NCBI GenBank assembly: GCA_031549605.1
Contig: JAVBPM010000002.1
Span: 1-64,000 of the forward strand
Origin: WRAI01 sp031549605
GTDB taxonomy: Bacteria > Bacillota > Clostridia > Oscillospirales > UBA929
Direction of reading: 5' to 3'
DNA: 64,000 nt
The notes beneath the pieces are model-generated. The model was not told the DNA's origin, made no database searches, and worked only from the letters and a program-made list of their open reading frames with translations. The stretch's first letter is position 1. Every line of letters begins with the position of its first letter. Shown one piece after another: positions 17,528 to 29,453 of this stretch. Both the position numbers and the translations under genes were made by a program.

Positions 17528-17551
17528 GGGGGCGGGTGTGACCCCGCCCGC
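17528..17551 (-). terminator. GC-rich hairpin after thiT
   Basis: A roughly 8-bp G/C stem with one bulge lies just past the thiT stop on the minus strand, followed by a short AT-rich stretch (CATTTATT). The U-tract is poor, so readthrough into the HAD gene is likely. Confidence 0.45.
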
Positions 17552-17556
17552 GTTAT

Positions 17557-18099
17557 TTATGACGGCAAATCGCCGCCGGTAATGTACTTTTTAAGCGGCA
17601 CCATCAGCATGGCACCAACGGCCATAACAATCAGCGTTTCGGGCAACATATACCAGCCGTTATACAGCAGTGAGTGAACCCACATACTCTTGCCCGCCGG
17701 TGTGTATTGCGCCCAAACCGTGACACCGGCAATATAGTGAATGACAAACCGCCCTACACCGGCTATCAAGCCGCCCCAGATTAAGCCGCTTTGACGACGG
17801 TAGCACAGTCCGGCAAACCCGAGCATCATAAAGGCAAACCCGTAGTCGAGCAGGAACGACCAAACCGTCACCGCGACAAAACTGCCCAGTAAACCTTGGA
17901 GCGTACCGTAGACAAATCCGGCAATCAGACCGGGTACTGTGCCCCAGCGCACGGCGTAGAGTACGACCGGCAGCATGGACGCGGCGGTGACCGAACCACC
18001 CAGCGGCATGTCAAACATCTTGACATAGCTGAGCAAGATGCCGACGGCCACGAGCATGGCGCCCTCGACCAGGGCGCGCAGGGATAGGCTTTTCCTCAT
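17557..18099 (-). CDS. thiT: Thiamine ECF transporter substrate-binding subunit ThiT
   Basis: 180 residues with about six membrane helices. It is the S component that binds thiamine for a shared energy-coupling (ECF) module. Family features are the N-terminal helix LVEGAMLVAVGILLSYVKMF, PLGGSVT after it, the GLxxGFVYGTLQ loop and a C-terminal YNGWYMLPE. The ATG at 18099 is chosen over an upstream frame because GGAAGGAG lies 9 bases before it and the riboswitch occupies the upstream DNA. The ECF ATPases and EcfT are not in this window. Expression is controlled by the TPP riboswitch. Confidence 0.93.
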   Translation of the reverse strand: MRKSLSLRALVEGAMLVAVGILLSYVKMFDMPLGGSVTAASMLPVVLYAVRWGTVPGLIAGFVYGTLQGLLGSFVAVTVWSFLLDYGFAFMMLGFAGLCYRRQSGLIWGGLIAGVGRFVIHYIAGVTVWAQYTPAGKSMWVHSLLYNGWYMLPETLIVMAVGAMLMVPLKKYITGGDLPS

Positions 18100-18108
18100 G
18101 TTTACCAC

Positions 18109-18148
18109 TCCTTCCGGGGATGACCTTGGAAGGACCAATAAACGGTCC
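18109..18148 (-). promoter_or_regulatory. Shine-Dalgarno sequestering hairpins of the TPP riboswitch
   Basis: A 7-bp stem pairs TCCTTCC with the thiT ribosome site GGAAGGA (arms 18128-18134 and 18109-18115). It competes with a 5-bp hairpin GGACC/GGTCC (18132-18136, 18144-18148) that shares three bases. The two are mutually exclusive, which suggests translational control. Confidence 0.55.
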
Positions 18149-18152
18149 ACTC

Positions 18153-18238
18153 TCCCTACGGCAGCATTACCTGCATCAGGTTCCAAGGGTTGACTGTGTC
18201 TACACAGTCTCTCAGCCGGCTCAAGGCCAGCACCCCGT
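18153..18238 (-). ncRNA. TPP riboswitch (THI element) upstream of thiT
   Basis: On the minus strand the conserved blocks appear in order: GGGGTGC, CTGAGA, ACCC..GAACCTGAT, GTAATGC and AGGGA. It binds thiamine pyrophosphate and should repress the transporter when TPP is plentiful. It lies between the promoter at 18255-18283 and thiT. Confidence 0.95.
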
Positions 18239-18254
18239 CTTCAAAATTCGGTTT

Positions 18255-18283
18255 ATTATACGCCCTGTGGCGAATACTGTCAA
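18255..18283 (-). promoter_or_regulatory. Consensus sigma-A promoter of the thiT riboswitch transcript
   Basis: -35 TTGACA (18278-18283), 17-base spacer, -10 TATAAT (18255-18260) on the minus strand. Both boxes match consensus fully. Confidence 0.9.
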
Positions 18284-18308
18284 GCGCGGCGGCGTCAAAC
18301 TTTCGCAC

Positions 18309-18337
18309 TGGACGAGCGCCGAAAGCTGTATTATAAT
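18309..18337 (+). promoter_or_regulatory. Sigma-A promoter of mrnC-yitT
   Basis: -35 TGGACG (18309-18314), 17-base spacer, -10 TATAAT (18332-18337). It diverges from the thiT promoter. Confidence 0.75.
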
Positions 18338-18370
18338 AGGCGATATAGTCAAACTGAACGGGGTGTCTGG

Positions 18371-18775
18371 ATGAATCTGCTCGACCCGCAGTATCAACAC
18401 GGCGATCTGCACGGCATCAGCACACTGGCGCTGGCCCATGTCGGCGACGCCGTCTACGACCTCATGCTGCGTACACAGCTGTGCCTCAACGGCGCGCCGA
18501 CGGCGGCCAAGCTGCACCGCGAAACAACGCGACTCGTCTGTGCCGCCGCGCAGGCGCAGGCGGCGCAGCTGGTGCTGCCGCTGCTGACCGACGAGGAGCG
18601 CGCGCTGTATCTGCGCGGCCGCAACGCCAAGTCGCACAAGCCGCCCAAATACGCCGACCACGAGGCCTATGCGGCGGCCACGGCGCTGGAGACGCTGTTT
18701 GGCTACCTGTACCTCACCGGCGAGCACGCGCGACTCGAGCAACTCATGTCAATCATACTGGAGGCAACGCCATGA
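18371..18775 (+). CDS. mrnC: Mini-ribonuclease III
   Basis: 134 residues. It is an RNase III catalytic domain without the double-stranded-RNA-binding domain, and in Firmicutes it matures 23S rRNA ends. The active-site helix is ALAHVGDAVYDLMLR, and a second acidic helix is around ALETLFGYLYL (normally EALIGYLYL). The ATG follows GGGGTG. Its stop overlaps the ATG of yitT (ATGA). In many Clostridia mrnC sits next to cysS and the rRNA methylase rlmB; here those are absent. Confidence 0.94.
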   Translation: MNLLDPQYQHGDLHGISTLALAHVGDAVYDLMLRTQLCLNGAPTAAKLHRETTRLVCAAAQAQAAQLVLPLLTDEERALYLRGRNAKSHKPPKYADHEAYAAATALETLFGYLYLTGEHARLEQLMSIILEATP

Positions 18776-19635
18776 ACAACAAAAAAACGTGGTCTATTGT
18801 CATTGATTACGCCCTGATTCTGCTGGGCAACTTGATTTTTGCCGTTTCCGTTGTTTATTTCATCAAGCCGCACCTCATTCCCATGGGCGGCCTGTCGGGC
18901 ATCGCGCTGGTACTCAACAGCCAGTTTGGCCTGCCCATCGGCGTTATGACCATGCTGATGAATATCCCCATTTTCATCATGGGCTACCGCTCGATGGGAC
19001 ACGCGTTCTTGCTGCGCACCACCTTTTCGGTGCTAGTCTCCTCGGTGGCCATCGACGTTTTGCCGTCTAAGCCGCCCTTTGAGGTGTCGGACACGCTGGT
19101 CGCGGCGTTGTACGGCGGATTGCTGGCCGGTATCGGTCTGGGTCTTGTGTTTTCGCGCGGCGCCACGGGCGGCGGCACCGACATCATCAGCAAGCTGATT
19201 AACAAAAAGGCCAGCCACCTGTCGGTCGGCCGAATCGGTATGATAATTAACTTCTTTATCATCATCGGCTCGGCCGCCATCTTCGGCAACCCCGAGGCCG
19301 TGCTCTACGCGCTGGTCGTGCAGTTTGTGTCAGGCTCGACGCTCGACGCGCTGCTGAGTGGCATGGACAGCGCCACCGCCGCTTTTATCGTCACGGCCGT
19401 GCCCGACAAGATGGGCGCGGTGCTCACCACACAGGTTAAGCGCGGCGCGACTGCCGTCGAGGCCACCGGCGCCTTTTCCGGCACAACCAAGACCATTCTG
19501 CTGTGCGCGGTGCGCCGACACGAGATGACGGCGCTGAAAAAAGCGGTTATGAGCACCGACCCCGACGCCTTCATCATTCTGGCCAACGCACACGAGGTGC
19601 TGGGCCGCGGCTTCAAGCCCTTTGTCGTCAAGTAA
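18772..19635 (+). CDS. YitT-family membrane protein
   Basis: 287 residues: five or six membrane helices (about 7-180, including YFIKPHLIPMGGLSGIALVL and the glycine motif GATGGGTDIISK), then a cytoplasmic DUF2179 domain (about 205-287, VKRGATAVEATGAFSG and DPDAFIILANAHEVLGRGF). The family is widespread in Firmicutes and its transport role is unproven. GGAGG lies 8 bases before the ATG. It is co-translated with mrnC and is followed by a terminator-like hairpin that also covers the ribosome site of the next gene. Confidence 0.93.
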   Translation: MNNKKTWSIVIDYALILLGNLIFAVSVVYFIKPHLIPMGGLSGIALVLNSQFGLPIGVMTMLMNIPIFIMGYRSMGHAFLLRTTFSVLVSSVAIDVLPSKPPFEVSDTLVAALYGGLLAGIGLGLVFSRGATGGGTDIISKLINKKASHLSVGRIGMIINFFIIIGSAAIFGNPEAVLYALVVQFVSGSTLDALLSGMDSATAAFIVTAVPDKMGAVLTTQVKRGATAVEATGAFSGTTKTILLCAVRRHEMTALKKAVMSTDPDAFIILANAHEVLGRGFKPFVVK

Positions 19636-19647
19636 GCGTCTAAAACC

Positions 19648-19690
19648 AAGCACCCTTTCATAGCCTTGTCTGTGAGGGGGTGCTTTTGCT
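19648..19690 (+). terminator. Terminator-like hairpin overlapping the next gene's ribosome site
   Basis: An 8-bp stem AAGCACCC/GGGTGCTT (19648-19655, 19678-19685) with a 22-base loop is followed by TTGCTTT. The 3' arm and the bases before it (GAGGGGGTG) are also the Shine-Dalgarno of the flippase gene at 19691. It could therefore stop transcription or hide that ribosome site. Confidence 0.55.
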
Positions 19691-21022
19691 TTGAAGGTCA
19701 ATACCCGTTCGGCCGGTTACGCCGCCTCGCTGCTGACACTGGTCAACGTCGCGTCGCAGATTATCGCCTTTTTCTACCGCGTCGCGCTGGTGGCGCTGAT
19801 TGGCTCGGAGGTCATGGGGCTTTACCAGCTGGTCATGCCCGTCTACTCGGTCATCATGTCGATTGTGGTGGTCGGCCTGACGGTGGCGGTCAGCCGTCTG
19901 TCGGCCGCCGAGCTGGCCGCCGGACACACGGCGCGGCTGCGCCAGCTGGTCGCCACGGCGCTGCGTCTGTTTTTCACCGTCTTTCTCGTCGTCGCGGCAC
20001 TGATAGCGCTGCTGAGCGACGCCATCAGCGTCCACCTGCTCAGCGACGCGCGCACGCGGCTGGGGCTGCTGATGCTACTGCCCTGCATCTTCTTTACCGG
20101 CATTGAAAACATCCATAAAAACTACTTTTACGGCATAAAGAACGTCCACCCGCCCGCACTCAGCGAGATGGTCGAGCAAATCGTCCGCAGCACCGCCGTA
20201 CTGGTGCTGGTGGCCAGCTTTAAGCAAAACAGCGCCGAGCGCACGGTGGCGCTGATTGTCTGTGGTCTGGTCGTTTGCGAGATTGTCAGCGCCACGCTGC
20301 TACGCATCTGCTACCGGCGCGACATGGCACACCGCACCCTGTCCGGCACAGGCCAGGCGCCACGCGCCTTGCGCCGCAGCATTGCCGATATTGCCGTGCC
20401 GGTGTCGCTGTCGGCGCTGTCACTCAACCTCATCGGCTCGGCCAACGCCATCATTATCCCCGAGCGGCTGATGGTGTCGGGCTTGCCGTCGTCGCAGGCG
20501 CTGTCGCTGTATGGCGTGGTGTTCGGCATGGTCATTCCGCTCATCGCGCTGCCCATGGCGTGTGTGACGGCGCTGACGCTGGTGATGGTGCCACGCATCT
20601 CCGAGGCGGTGGCCAAGCGCCAGCCGCGGCAGGTGCGACAGTATATCAACCGCTCGCTCAAGACAACGACACTGATTATGGTGCCACTACTGTCCCTGCT
20701 GGCGCTGTTCGGCGAACCCATTGTCGATGCGCTGTTTCACAACAGCATCAGCGCGCCCATGATGACGCTGCTGTGCGCCGACTTTCTACTGACCTCGTAT
20801 CAGGCCGTGACCGGCAGCGTACTCAACGCCGTCGGCAAGCAGCGCCGCGCCGCCGCCAACACGGTGGTGTCGGGGCTGGTGCAGCTGGCGCTGACATGGC
20901 TGGCGGTAGCACAGCCGTCGCTGCGCCTCATGGGCGCCATTTGGGCCATGCTCATCGGCACCGCGCTGGGTACAGCGCTCAACGCGCTGGATGTGCGAAG
21001 CTTCACCAAGAAAGCCAATTAA
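19691..21022 (+). CDS. SpoVB/MurJ-like polysaccharide (lipid) flippase
   Basis: 443 residues with 12 or more membrane helices of the MOP exporter superfamily. The N-terminus (AASLLTLVNVASQIIAFFYR, then ALIGSEVMGLYQLVMPVYS) matches SpoVB and YkvU-type proteins, which move lipid-linked wall precursors across the membrane, SpoVB during spore cortex synthesis. It is shorter than typical SpoVB (about 520). The start is TTG, 8 bases after GAGGGGGTG. It may be sporulation-specific or a general flippase; the sequence alone does not decide. Confidence 0.88.
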   Translation: MKVNTRSAGYAASLLTLVNVASQIIAFFYRVALVALIGSEVMGLYQLVMPVYSVIMSIVVVGLTVAVSRLSAAELAAGHTARLRQLVATALRLFFTVFLVVAALIALLSDAISVHLLSDARTRLGLLMLLPCIFFTGIENIHKNYFYGIKNVHPPALSEMVEQIVRSTAVLVLVASFKQNSAERTVALIVCGLVVCEIVSATLLRICYRRDMAHRTLSGTGQAPRALRRSIADIAVPVSLSALSLNLIGSANAIIIPERLMVSGLPSSQALSLYGVVFGMVIPLIALPMACVTALTLVMVPRISEAVAKRQPRQVRQYINRSLKTTTLIMVPLLSLLALFGEPIVDALFHNSISAPMMTLLCADFLLTSYQAVTGSVLNAVGKQRRAAANTVVSGLVQLALTWLAVAQPSLRLMGAIWAMLIGTALGTALNALDVRSFTKKAN

Positions 21023-21034
21023 ACGTCATGATAA

Positions 21035-21063
21035 TTGCAATCTCGTTTGCATTGTGATAAAAT
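21035..21063 (+). promoter_or_regulatory. Sigma-A promoter of the zinc-ribbon/DUF4190 genes
   Basis: -35 TTGCAA (21035-21040), 17-base spacer, -10 TAAAAT (21058-21063), about 26 bases before the ATG at 21089. Confidence 0.75.
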
Positions 21064-21088
21064 GAAGCAAAAGAGAGGAGCTGCATGT

Positions 21089-21565
21089 ATGGCCATTTGT
21101 CCCAACTGTAAAAATGTGATTGCCGATACCGCGGAGTTCTGCCCCACCTGCCAAACCCCCATGTCAGCCACACCCGCTCAACCGGCGCAGCCCGCTGCCA
21201 ATATGCCGTATCAGGGTCAACACTTTCAAAACCACCCACAACCGCCGTACCAACAACCTTACGGTTATCAGCAGCCATACCAGCAGCCATACGGATACCA
21301 CCAACCCTATCCTATGCCGCTCAAAAACTCGGGAATGGCTGTGGCCTCTATGGTCTGCGGCATTGTCGGCCTGTTCCTGTTTGGCATCATTTTGGGCACG
21401 CTGGCCGTAATTTTTGGTTTTGTCGGCCTTAACCAAGTCAAGATGCGCCCCGCTAAGGGCAAGGGCATGGCTATTGCAGGCATCGTTTTGGGCTTTGTCG
21501 GCGTAGGACTGATGATTCTTCTGTTGGCCAACGGCACTATATATTTCAACTACAACATAGGTTAG
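21089..21565 (+). CDS. Zinc-ribbon, proline/glutamine/tyrosine-rich DUF4190 membrane protein
   Basis: 158 residues. An N-terminal zinc ribbon (CPNCKN...CPTCQT, residues 4-21) is followed by a low-complexity linker of PYQQPYGYQQP repeats (about 38-75). A DUF4190 domain with two membrane helices follows (about 80-150; GMAVASMVCGIVGLFLFG and KGMAIAGIVLGFVGVG). GAGGAG precedes the second of two neighbouring ATGs. The function is unknown; the ribbon plus two-helix form is common in Clostridia. The next gene is a shorter version of the same architecture. Confidence 0.88.
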   Translation: MAICPNCKNVIADTAEFCPTCQTPMSATPAQPAQPAANMPYQGQHFQNHPQPPYQQPYGYQQPYQQPYGYHQPYPMPLKNSGMAVASMVCGIVGLFLFGIILGTLAVIFGFVGLNQVKMRPAKGKGMAIAGIVLGFVGVGLMILLLANGTIYFNYNIG

Positions 21566-21572
21566 CGCTACT

Positions 21573-21944
21573 ATGAATCAGTTTGCCTTATTCTGTCCGG
21601 TCTGTCACACGCAGGTCGTGCACGGGCAACCAGGCTGTCACCGCTGCGGTACACCTTTCCCGCCGCTCGCACAACCCTGCGAAAAAACACCCGGACTGTC
21701 GATTGCTTCCATGGTCTGCGGCATTTGCTCCATTCCTTTTTTTGCCATCATAGTACCACAGGTGTTGGCACTTGTTTTTGGTGTTGTGAGCCTCTGCACA
21801 TCACCTCGTTCTGTCCGTACAGGGCGTGGCATGGCCATTGCCGGTATAGTCACGGGCGCAGTTGGGTTTCTGTTGCTCGTACTATTTTTTGTTTTCCACG
21901 CCTACACATTTGAATATTTCTCTTCCGCCCCCATCCCGGCGTAA
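21573..21944 (+). CDS. Zinc-ribbon DUF4190 membrane protein (paralogue of the preceding gene)
   Basis: 123 residues. A zinc ribbon (CPVCHT...CHRCGT, 8-26) is joined by a short linker to two membrane helices of the DUF4190 type (GLSIASMVCGICSIPFF, GRGMAIAGIVTGAVGFLLL). It lacks the QPY-rich linker of its neighbour. It begins 7 bases after that gene, with a weak ribosome site, so it probably depends on coupled translation. The pair looks like a tandem duplication followed by divergence. The function is unknown. Confidence 0.82.
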   Translation: MNQFALFCPVCHTQVVHGQPGCHRCGTPFPPLAQPCEKTPGLSIASMVCGICSIPFFAIIVPQVLALVFGVVSLCTSPRSVRTGRGMAIAGIVTGAVGFLLLVLFFVFHAYTFEYFSSAPIPA

Positions 21945-21947
21945 CAC

Positions 21948-21983
21948 AACGCGGACGCGCTTTGATAGCACGTCCGCGTTTTT

Positions 21984-21984
<1 letters not shown>
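21948..21984 (+). terminator. Intrinsic terminator of the DUF4190 pair
   Basis: A 10-bp stem (21948-21957 with 21971-21980) is followed by TTTTTCT. It ends the plus-strand transcript directly at the recD2 stop codon. Confidence 0.85.
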
Positions 21985-24173
<2,189 letters not shown>

Positions 24174-24249
24174 CGGCCCACCTCCTAACTCAAAATATTG
24201 TGTCGATTATACCACTCTTGAACGGTAAACTCAACGACCAGATTGACAA

Positions 24250-24279
24250 AGCACCTGCCATCACTCCATGGCAGGTGCT
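24250..24279 (-). terminator. Hairpin after the 24286 gene, before recD2
   Basis: A perfect 11-bp stem (24250-24260, 24269-24279) with an 8-base loop, downstream of the small membrane protein gene. The minus-strand T-run is short (TTTGTC), so termination may be partial. Confidence 0.55.
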
Positions 24280-24285
24280 GTAGTG

Positions 24286-24594
24286 TTATTGTTCCGGCTC
24301 GGCCTCGGCCAGCCATAGCTCGGCGTCGTATTGACGCGCCATTTTCATCAACAAATCGTTATATTGTTCGCATGCAATAACAGGCTGTATCGTCATAGTA
24401 CGCCATTGCTGGTGCCATTTAACCGCCTGCAGCACCTGCTGCAGGGCTGCCGGCTCAATGCCATCAGCCGCCACCACAGCGTATACGGGTGGAAGGGCAC
24501 GGTTTTTTCTGATTTGTCCGACCACCAGCCATGCCAACACCAGCAGCCCAAACGACGCCAACAGCGCCACGATTACTTCAACAATAACGCGCAT
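24286..24594 (-). CDS. Small single-helix membrane protein, unknown function
   Basis: 102 residues from the ATG at 24594, which has GAGGCGAG 4 bases upstream; a longer frame to 24627 has no ribosome site. One N-terminal membrane helix (about 3-27, VIVALLASFGLLVLAWLVVG) is followed by a basic stretch and a cytoplasmic domain ending in acidic AEAEPEQ. The domain pattern (YAVVAADGIEPAALQQVL) looks like a small alpha/beta fold. I do not recognise the family. It lies between COG2426 and recD2 genes on the same strand. Confidence 0.65.
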   Translation of the reverse strand: MRVIVEVIVALLASFGLLVLAWLVVGQIRKNRALPPVYAVVAADGIEPAALQQVLQAVKWHQQWRTMTIQPVIACEQYNDLLMKMARQYDAELWLAEAEPEQ

Positions 24595-24644
24595 ACCACT
24601 CGCCTCCGCACCATGGTATGCGCGCATGCTTCAGTATGTACCCT

Positions 24645-25130
24645 TTACCCGCCTGTGGCGACGCTCTTCACGCCAACACCCAGCAAGGTCATAATGATGC
24701 CGGCCACAACGACGCCGCACGCGATGGCAGGTAGCGCCTTTTTCAGCCGAATATCAAGCAGTGCGGCAATCAGCGCGCCGGTCCACGCGCCGGTTCCCGG
24801 CAACGGAATGGCGACAAAGATAAACAGCCCCAGCCACTCGTACTTAATGATGCGATCCGCCTTGCTCATCGCCTTTGTTTCCAGCCGCTCGATTTTCTGG
24901 CCAAACTTGGTCTTGGTTTTAATCCAGTGAAAAATACGGCGGATAAAAATAATGATGAAGGGCACCGGCAGTATATTACCGACGATAGCGACAGGCAGCA
25001 CGACATTGGCAGGAAGCCCCAACCCTATGCCGATAGGTACCGCGCCGCGCAACTCAATAATGGGAACCATGGAAATCAAAAAAACATAAACTGCGTGGGC
25101 AAAATCTGTATTGGGCAGCCAGTCGAGCAT
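24645..25130 (-). CDS. COG2426 small multidrug-export-like membrane protein
   Basis: 161 residues with four or five membrane helices. Characteristic stretches are ISMVPIIELRGAVPIGIGLG and FVAIPLPGTGAWTGALIAAL, the signature of proteins annotated as small multi-drug export proteins (COG2426), whose substrates are not established. The start at 25130 follows GGAGGG by 7 bases; the longer frame upstream enters the tuf terminator and is rejected. Confidence 0.87.
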   Translation of the reverse strand: MLDWLPNTDFAHAVYVFLISMVPIIELRGAVPIGIGLGLPANVVLPVAIVGNILPVPFIIIFIRRIFHWIKTKTKFGQKIERLETKAMSKADRIIKYEWLGLFIFVAIPLPGTGAWTGALIAALLDIRLKKALPAIACGVVVAGIIMTLLGVGVKSVATGG

Positions 25131-25167
25131 CGTGTGCCCTCCTTCCAGCATAAAACGTGCGACTTGT

Positions 25168-25203
25168 AAAACTGCCCCCTGCGGCGTTTGCCACAGGGGG
25201 CAG
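25168..25203 (-). terminator. Intrinsic terminator of the str operon (after tuf)
   Basis: A 10-bp stem CTGCCCCCTG/CAGGGGGCAG (25172-25181, 25194-25203) is followed on the minus strand by TTTTAC. It lies 16 bases beyond the tuf stop. Confidence 0.88.
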
Positions 25204-25218
25204 CGGTTGGACAATAGC

Positions 25219-26418
25219 TTACTCGGCGATCTCGGTGACGACGCCCGAACCAACGGTGCGGCCGCCTTCACGGATAGCGAAGCGCAAACCCTTTTCGATA
25301 GCGATCGGGGTGATGAGCTCGACGTCGATGAGGACGTTGTCGCCCGGCATGCACATCTCGACGCCGGCCGGCAGCTGGATAACGCCGGTCACGTCGGTGG
25401 TGCGGAAGTAGAACTGCGGGCGGTAGTTGCCGAAGAACGGGCTGTGACGGCCGCCTTCTTCTTTGGACAGGACGTAGACCTGACCCTTGAACTTGGTGTG
25501 CGGCTTGATGGAGCCGGGCTTGCACAGAACCTGACCGCGCTCAATGTCGGTCTTGGCGATGCCGCGCAGCAGCAGGCCGGCGTTGTCACCCGATTCGGTG
25601 TAATCCATCGACTTGTGGAACATTTCGATACCGGTGACAACCGTCTTGCGGGTCTCGCGGATACCGACAATTTCGATTTCCTCGCCCATCTTCAGGTTAC
25701 CACGCTCGACACGGCCCGTAGCAACGGTACCGCGGCCGGTGATGGTGAAGACGTCTTCGACAGGCATCAGGAAGGGCAGATCAACCTTACGCTCCGGGGT
25801 CGGAATGTAGCTGTCGACAGCGTCCATCAGCTTCTTGATGCACTCGTACTCGGGCGCGTTGGTATCGGTCGAGGCCGACTCCAGCGCGATCTTGGCGCTG
25901 CCGCCAATGATCGGGGTGTCGTCGCCGGGGAAGTCATACTTGCTCAGCAGGTCGCGGATTTCCATCTCGACCAGCTCCAGCATCTCGGGATCGTCGACTT
26001 GGTCAGTCTTGTTCATGAAGACAACGATATAGGGCACGCCGACCTGACGGGCAAGCACGATGTGCTCACGGGTCTGGGGCATCGGGCCGTCGGCGGCGCT
26101 GACGACGAGGATGGCACCGTCCATCTGCGCGGCGCCGGTGATCATGTTCTTAACATAGTCGGCGTGGCCCGGGCAGTCGACGTGGGCGTAGTGGCGGGTA
26201 TCGGTCTCGTACTCAACGTGCGAGGTCGAAATCGTGATGCCACGAGCCTTTTCTTCGGGGGTCTTGTCGATCGAGTCGTAGGAGCGGAAGTCGGCTTTGC
26301 CGGCCATGCCCAACACTTTGGTGATGGCGGCGGTCAGGGTGGTCTTACCGTGGTCAACGTGGCCTACGGTACCAATGTTTACGTGGGGTTTGTTGCGTTC
26401 AAATTTTGCCTTGGCCAT
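25219..26418 (-). CDS. tuf: Elongation factor Tu
   Basis: 399 residues, full length. It delivers aminoacyl-tRNA to the ribosome. The GTPase motifs are NIGTVGHVDHGKTTLTAAI (G1), the effector RGITI, DCPGHADYVKN (G3) and NKTDQVDD (G4). Domains 2 and 3 follow, with the kirromycin-region sequences intact. The ATG follows AAGGAGG. It is the last gene of the str operon but also has its own promoter at 26462-26490, which fits the high demand for EF-Tu. Confidence 0.99.
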   Translation of the reverse strand: MAKAKFERNKPHVNIGTVGHVDHGKTTLTAAITKVLGMAGKADFRSYDSIDKTPEEKARGITISTSHVEYETDTRHYAHVDCPGHADYVKNMITGAAQMDGAILVVSAADGPMPQTREHIVLARQVGVPYIVVFMNKTDQVDDPEMLELVEMEIRDLLSKYDFPGDDTPIIGGSAKIALESASTDTNAPEYECIKKLMDAVDSYIPTPERKVDLPFLMPVEDVFTITGRGTVATGRVERGNLKMGEEIEIVGIRETRKTVVTGIEMFHKSMDYTESGDNAGLLLRGIAKTDIERGQVLCKPGSIKPHTKFKGQVYVLSKEEGGRHSPFFGNYRPQFYFRTTDVTGVIQLPAGVEMCMPGDNVLIDVELITPIAIEKGLRFAIREGGRTVGSGVVTEIAE

Positions 26419-26461
26419 TGCTTATATCCTCCTTGTTTTCTTATCCGTTACGTTCGCGTAC

Positions 26462-26490
26462 ATTCTAACCGATAAGTCTTTTTTTTGCAA
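26462..26490 (-). promoter_or_regulatory. Internal promoter for tuf
   Basis: -35 TTGCAA (26485-26490), 17-base spacer, -10 TAGAAT (26462-26467) on the minus strand, in the fusA-tuf spacer. Confidence 0.7.
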
Positions 26491-26539
26491 TAGGGTATTT
26501 CTAAATTGTCCAAAAGCGACAAAAGGCGGGAGCTGTCAT

Positions 26540-28612
<2,073 letters not shown>

Positions 28613-28670
28613 ATGGTTACTCCTTCAATTCCAAATTGCGTGAGCGGCGGCGCATGAGTCACGCGTTCAT

Positions 28671-28713
28671 AAAATGCGAGCATTTTTGTTGACACGCATG
28701 GCTCAGCGCTTAG
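28671..28713 (-). repeat. 43-bp intercistronic repeat, copy after rpsG
   Basis: It begins 5 bases past the rpsG stop, about 58 bases upstream of fusA. It contains the palindrome AAAATGCGAGCATTTT and the block ACGCATGGCTCAGCGCTTAG, the latter identical to the copy after rpsL (29410-29452). Overall the two copies differ at only a few positions. Confidence 0.8.
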
Positions 28714-28717
28714 TTCT

Positions 28718-29188
28718 TTACCACCGATAGTGCGCGAACGCCTTGTTGGCGTCGGCCATCTTGTGGGTGTCCTCACGCTTTTTCACGGCGTTACCGGTGC
28801 TGTTAAACGCGTCGAGAATTTCTCCGGCGAGTTTTTCACGCATCGTTTTTTCGCCACGGTTGCGGGTGTAGTTGGTCAACCAGCGCAGACCCAGCGTCTG
28901 ACGACGCTCGGGACGCACTTCAATGGGCACCTGGTAGGTCGAGCCGCCGACACGGCGAGCCTTGACCTCCAGTGACGGCATGATGTTCTCCAGCGCGCCG
29001 GTGAACACCTCCAGCGGTTCTTTACCCGATTTTTCACGGATGATGTCGAAAGCGCCATAGACGACTTTCTGCGCTACGCCTTTTTTACCGTCCTCCATGA
29101 TGGAGTTGACCAGTTTGGTCACCAGCTTGGAATTGTAGACAGGATCAGGCAGCACGTCTCTTTTGGGAATAAACCCTCTTCTGGGCAC
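28718..29188 (-). CDS. rpsG: 30S ribosomal protein S7
   Basis: 156 residues, the normal bacterial length. It binds 16S rRNA and nucleates the head of the 30S subunit. Family sequences are MPRRGFIPKRDVLPDPVY, KGVAQKVVYGAFDII and a C-terminus ending AFAHYRW. AGAAGGAGGG lies before the ATG. It sits in the str operon; the spacer to rpsL (265 bases) is unusually long. Confidence 0.99.
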   Translation of the reverse strand: MPRRGFIPKRDVLPDPVYNSKLVTKLVNSIMEDGKKGVAQKVVYGAFDIIREKSGKEPLEVFTGALENIMPSLEVKARRVGGSTYQVPIEVRPERRQTLGLRWLTNYTRNRGEKTMREKLAGEILDAFNSTGNAVKKREDTHKMADANKAFAHYRW

Positions 29189-29409
29189 TTGACTTCCCTC
29201 CTTCTAATAAATAGATTTCATAGGTACTCGAAAGATGAATTTTTCTCCCGTCGCGCCCTGTATGCAAACAAGGCAAATCCTTGGGCTAAACAATTCATGG
29301 TTGCGTCGAAAGGTGGCTAAGTTTTGCTGTGGCACGCTTCGCTCATGCTCTCACTCCGCCCTGCCGTTTGTCCCCTCGGGACAATCGTCAGGTCTGCGTT
29401 CGGGTTCTC

Positions 29410-29452
29410 AAAATGCAAGCATTTTGTTCGCCACGCATGGCTCAGCGCTTAG
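29410..29452 (-). repeat. 43-bp intercistronic repeat, copy after rpsL, within a 265-bp spacer
   Basis: It begins at the base after the rpsL stop and matches the copy after rpsG. It contains AAAATGCAAGCATTTT, a perfect palindrome apart from the centre. The rest of the rpsL-rpsG spacer (29189-29409) has a small hairpin TTGTCCC/GGGACAA near 29368-29387 and no ORF or promoter I can support. Confidence 0.78.
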
Positions 29453-29453
29453 C

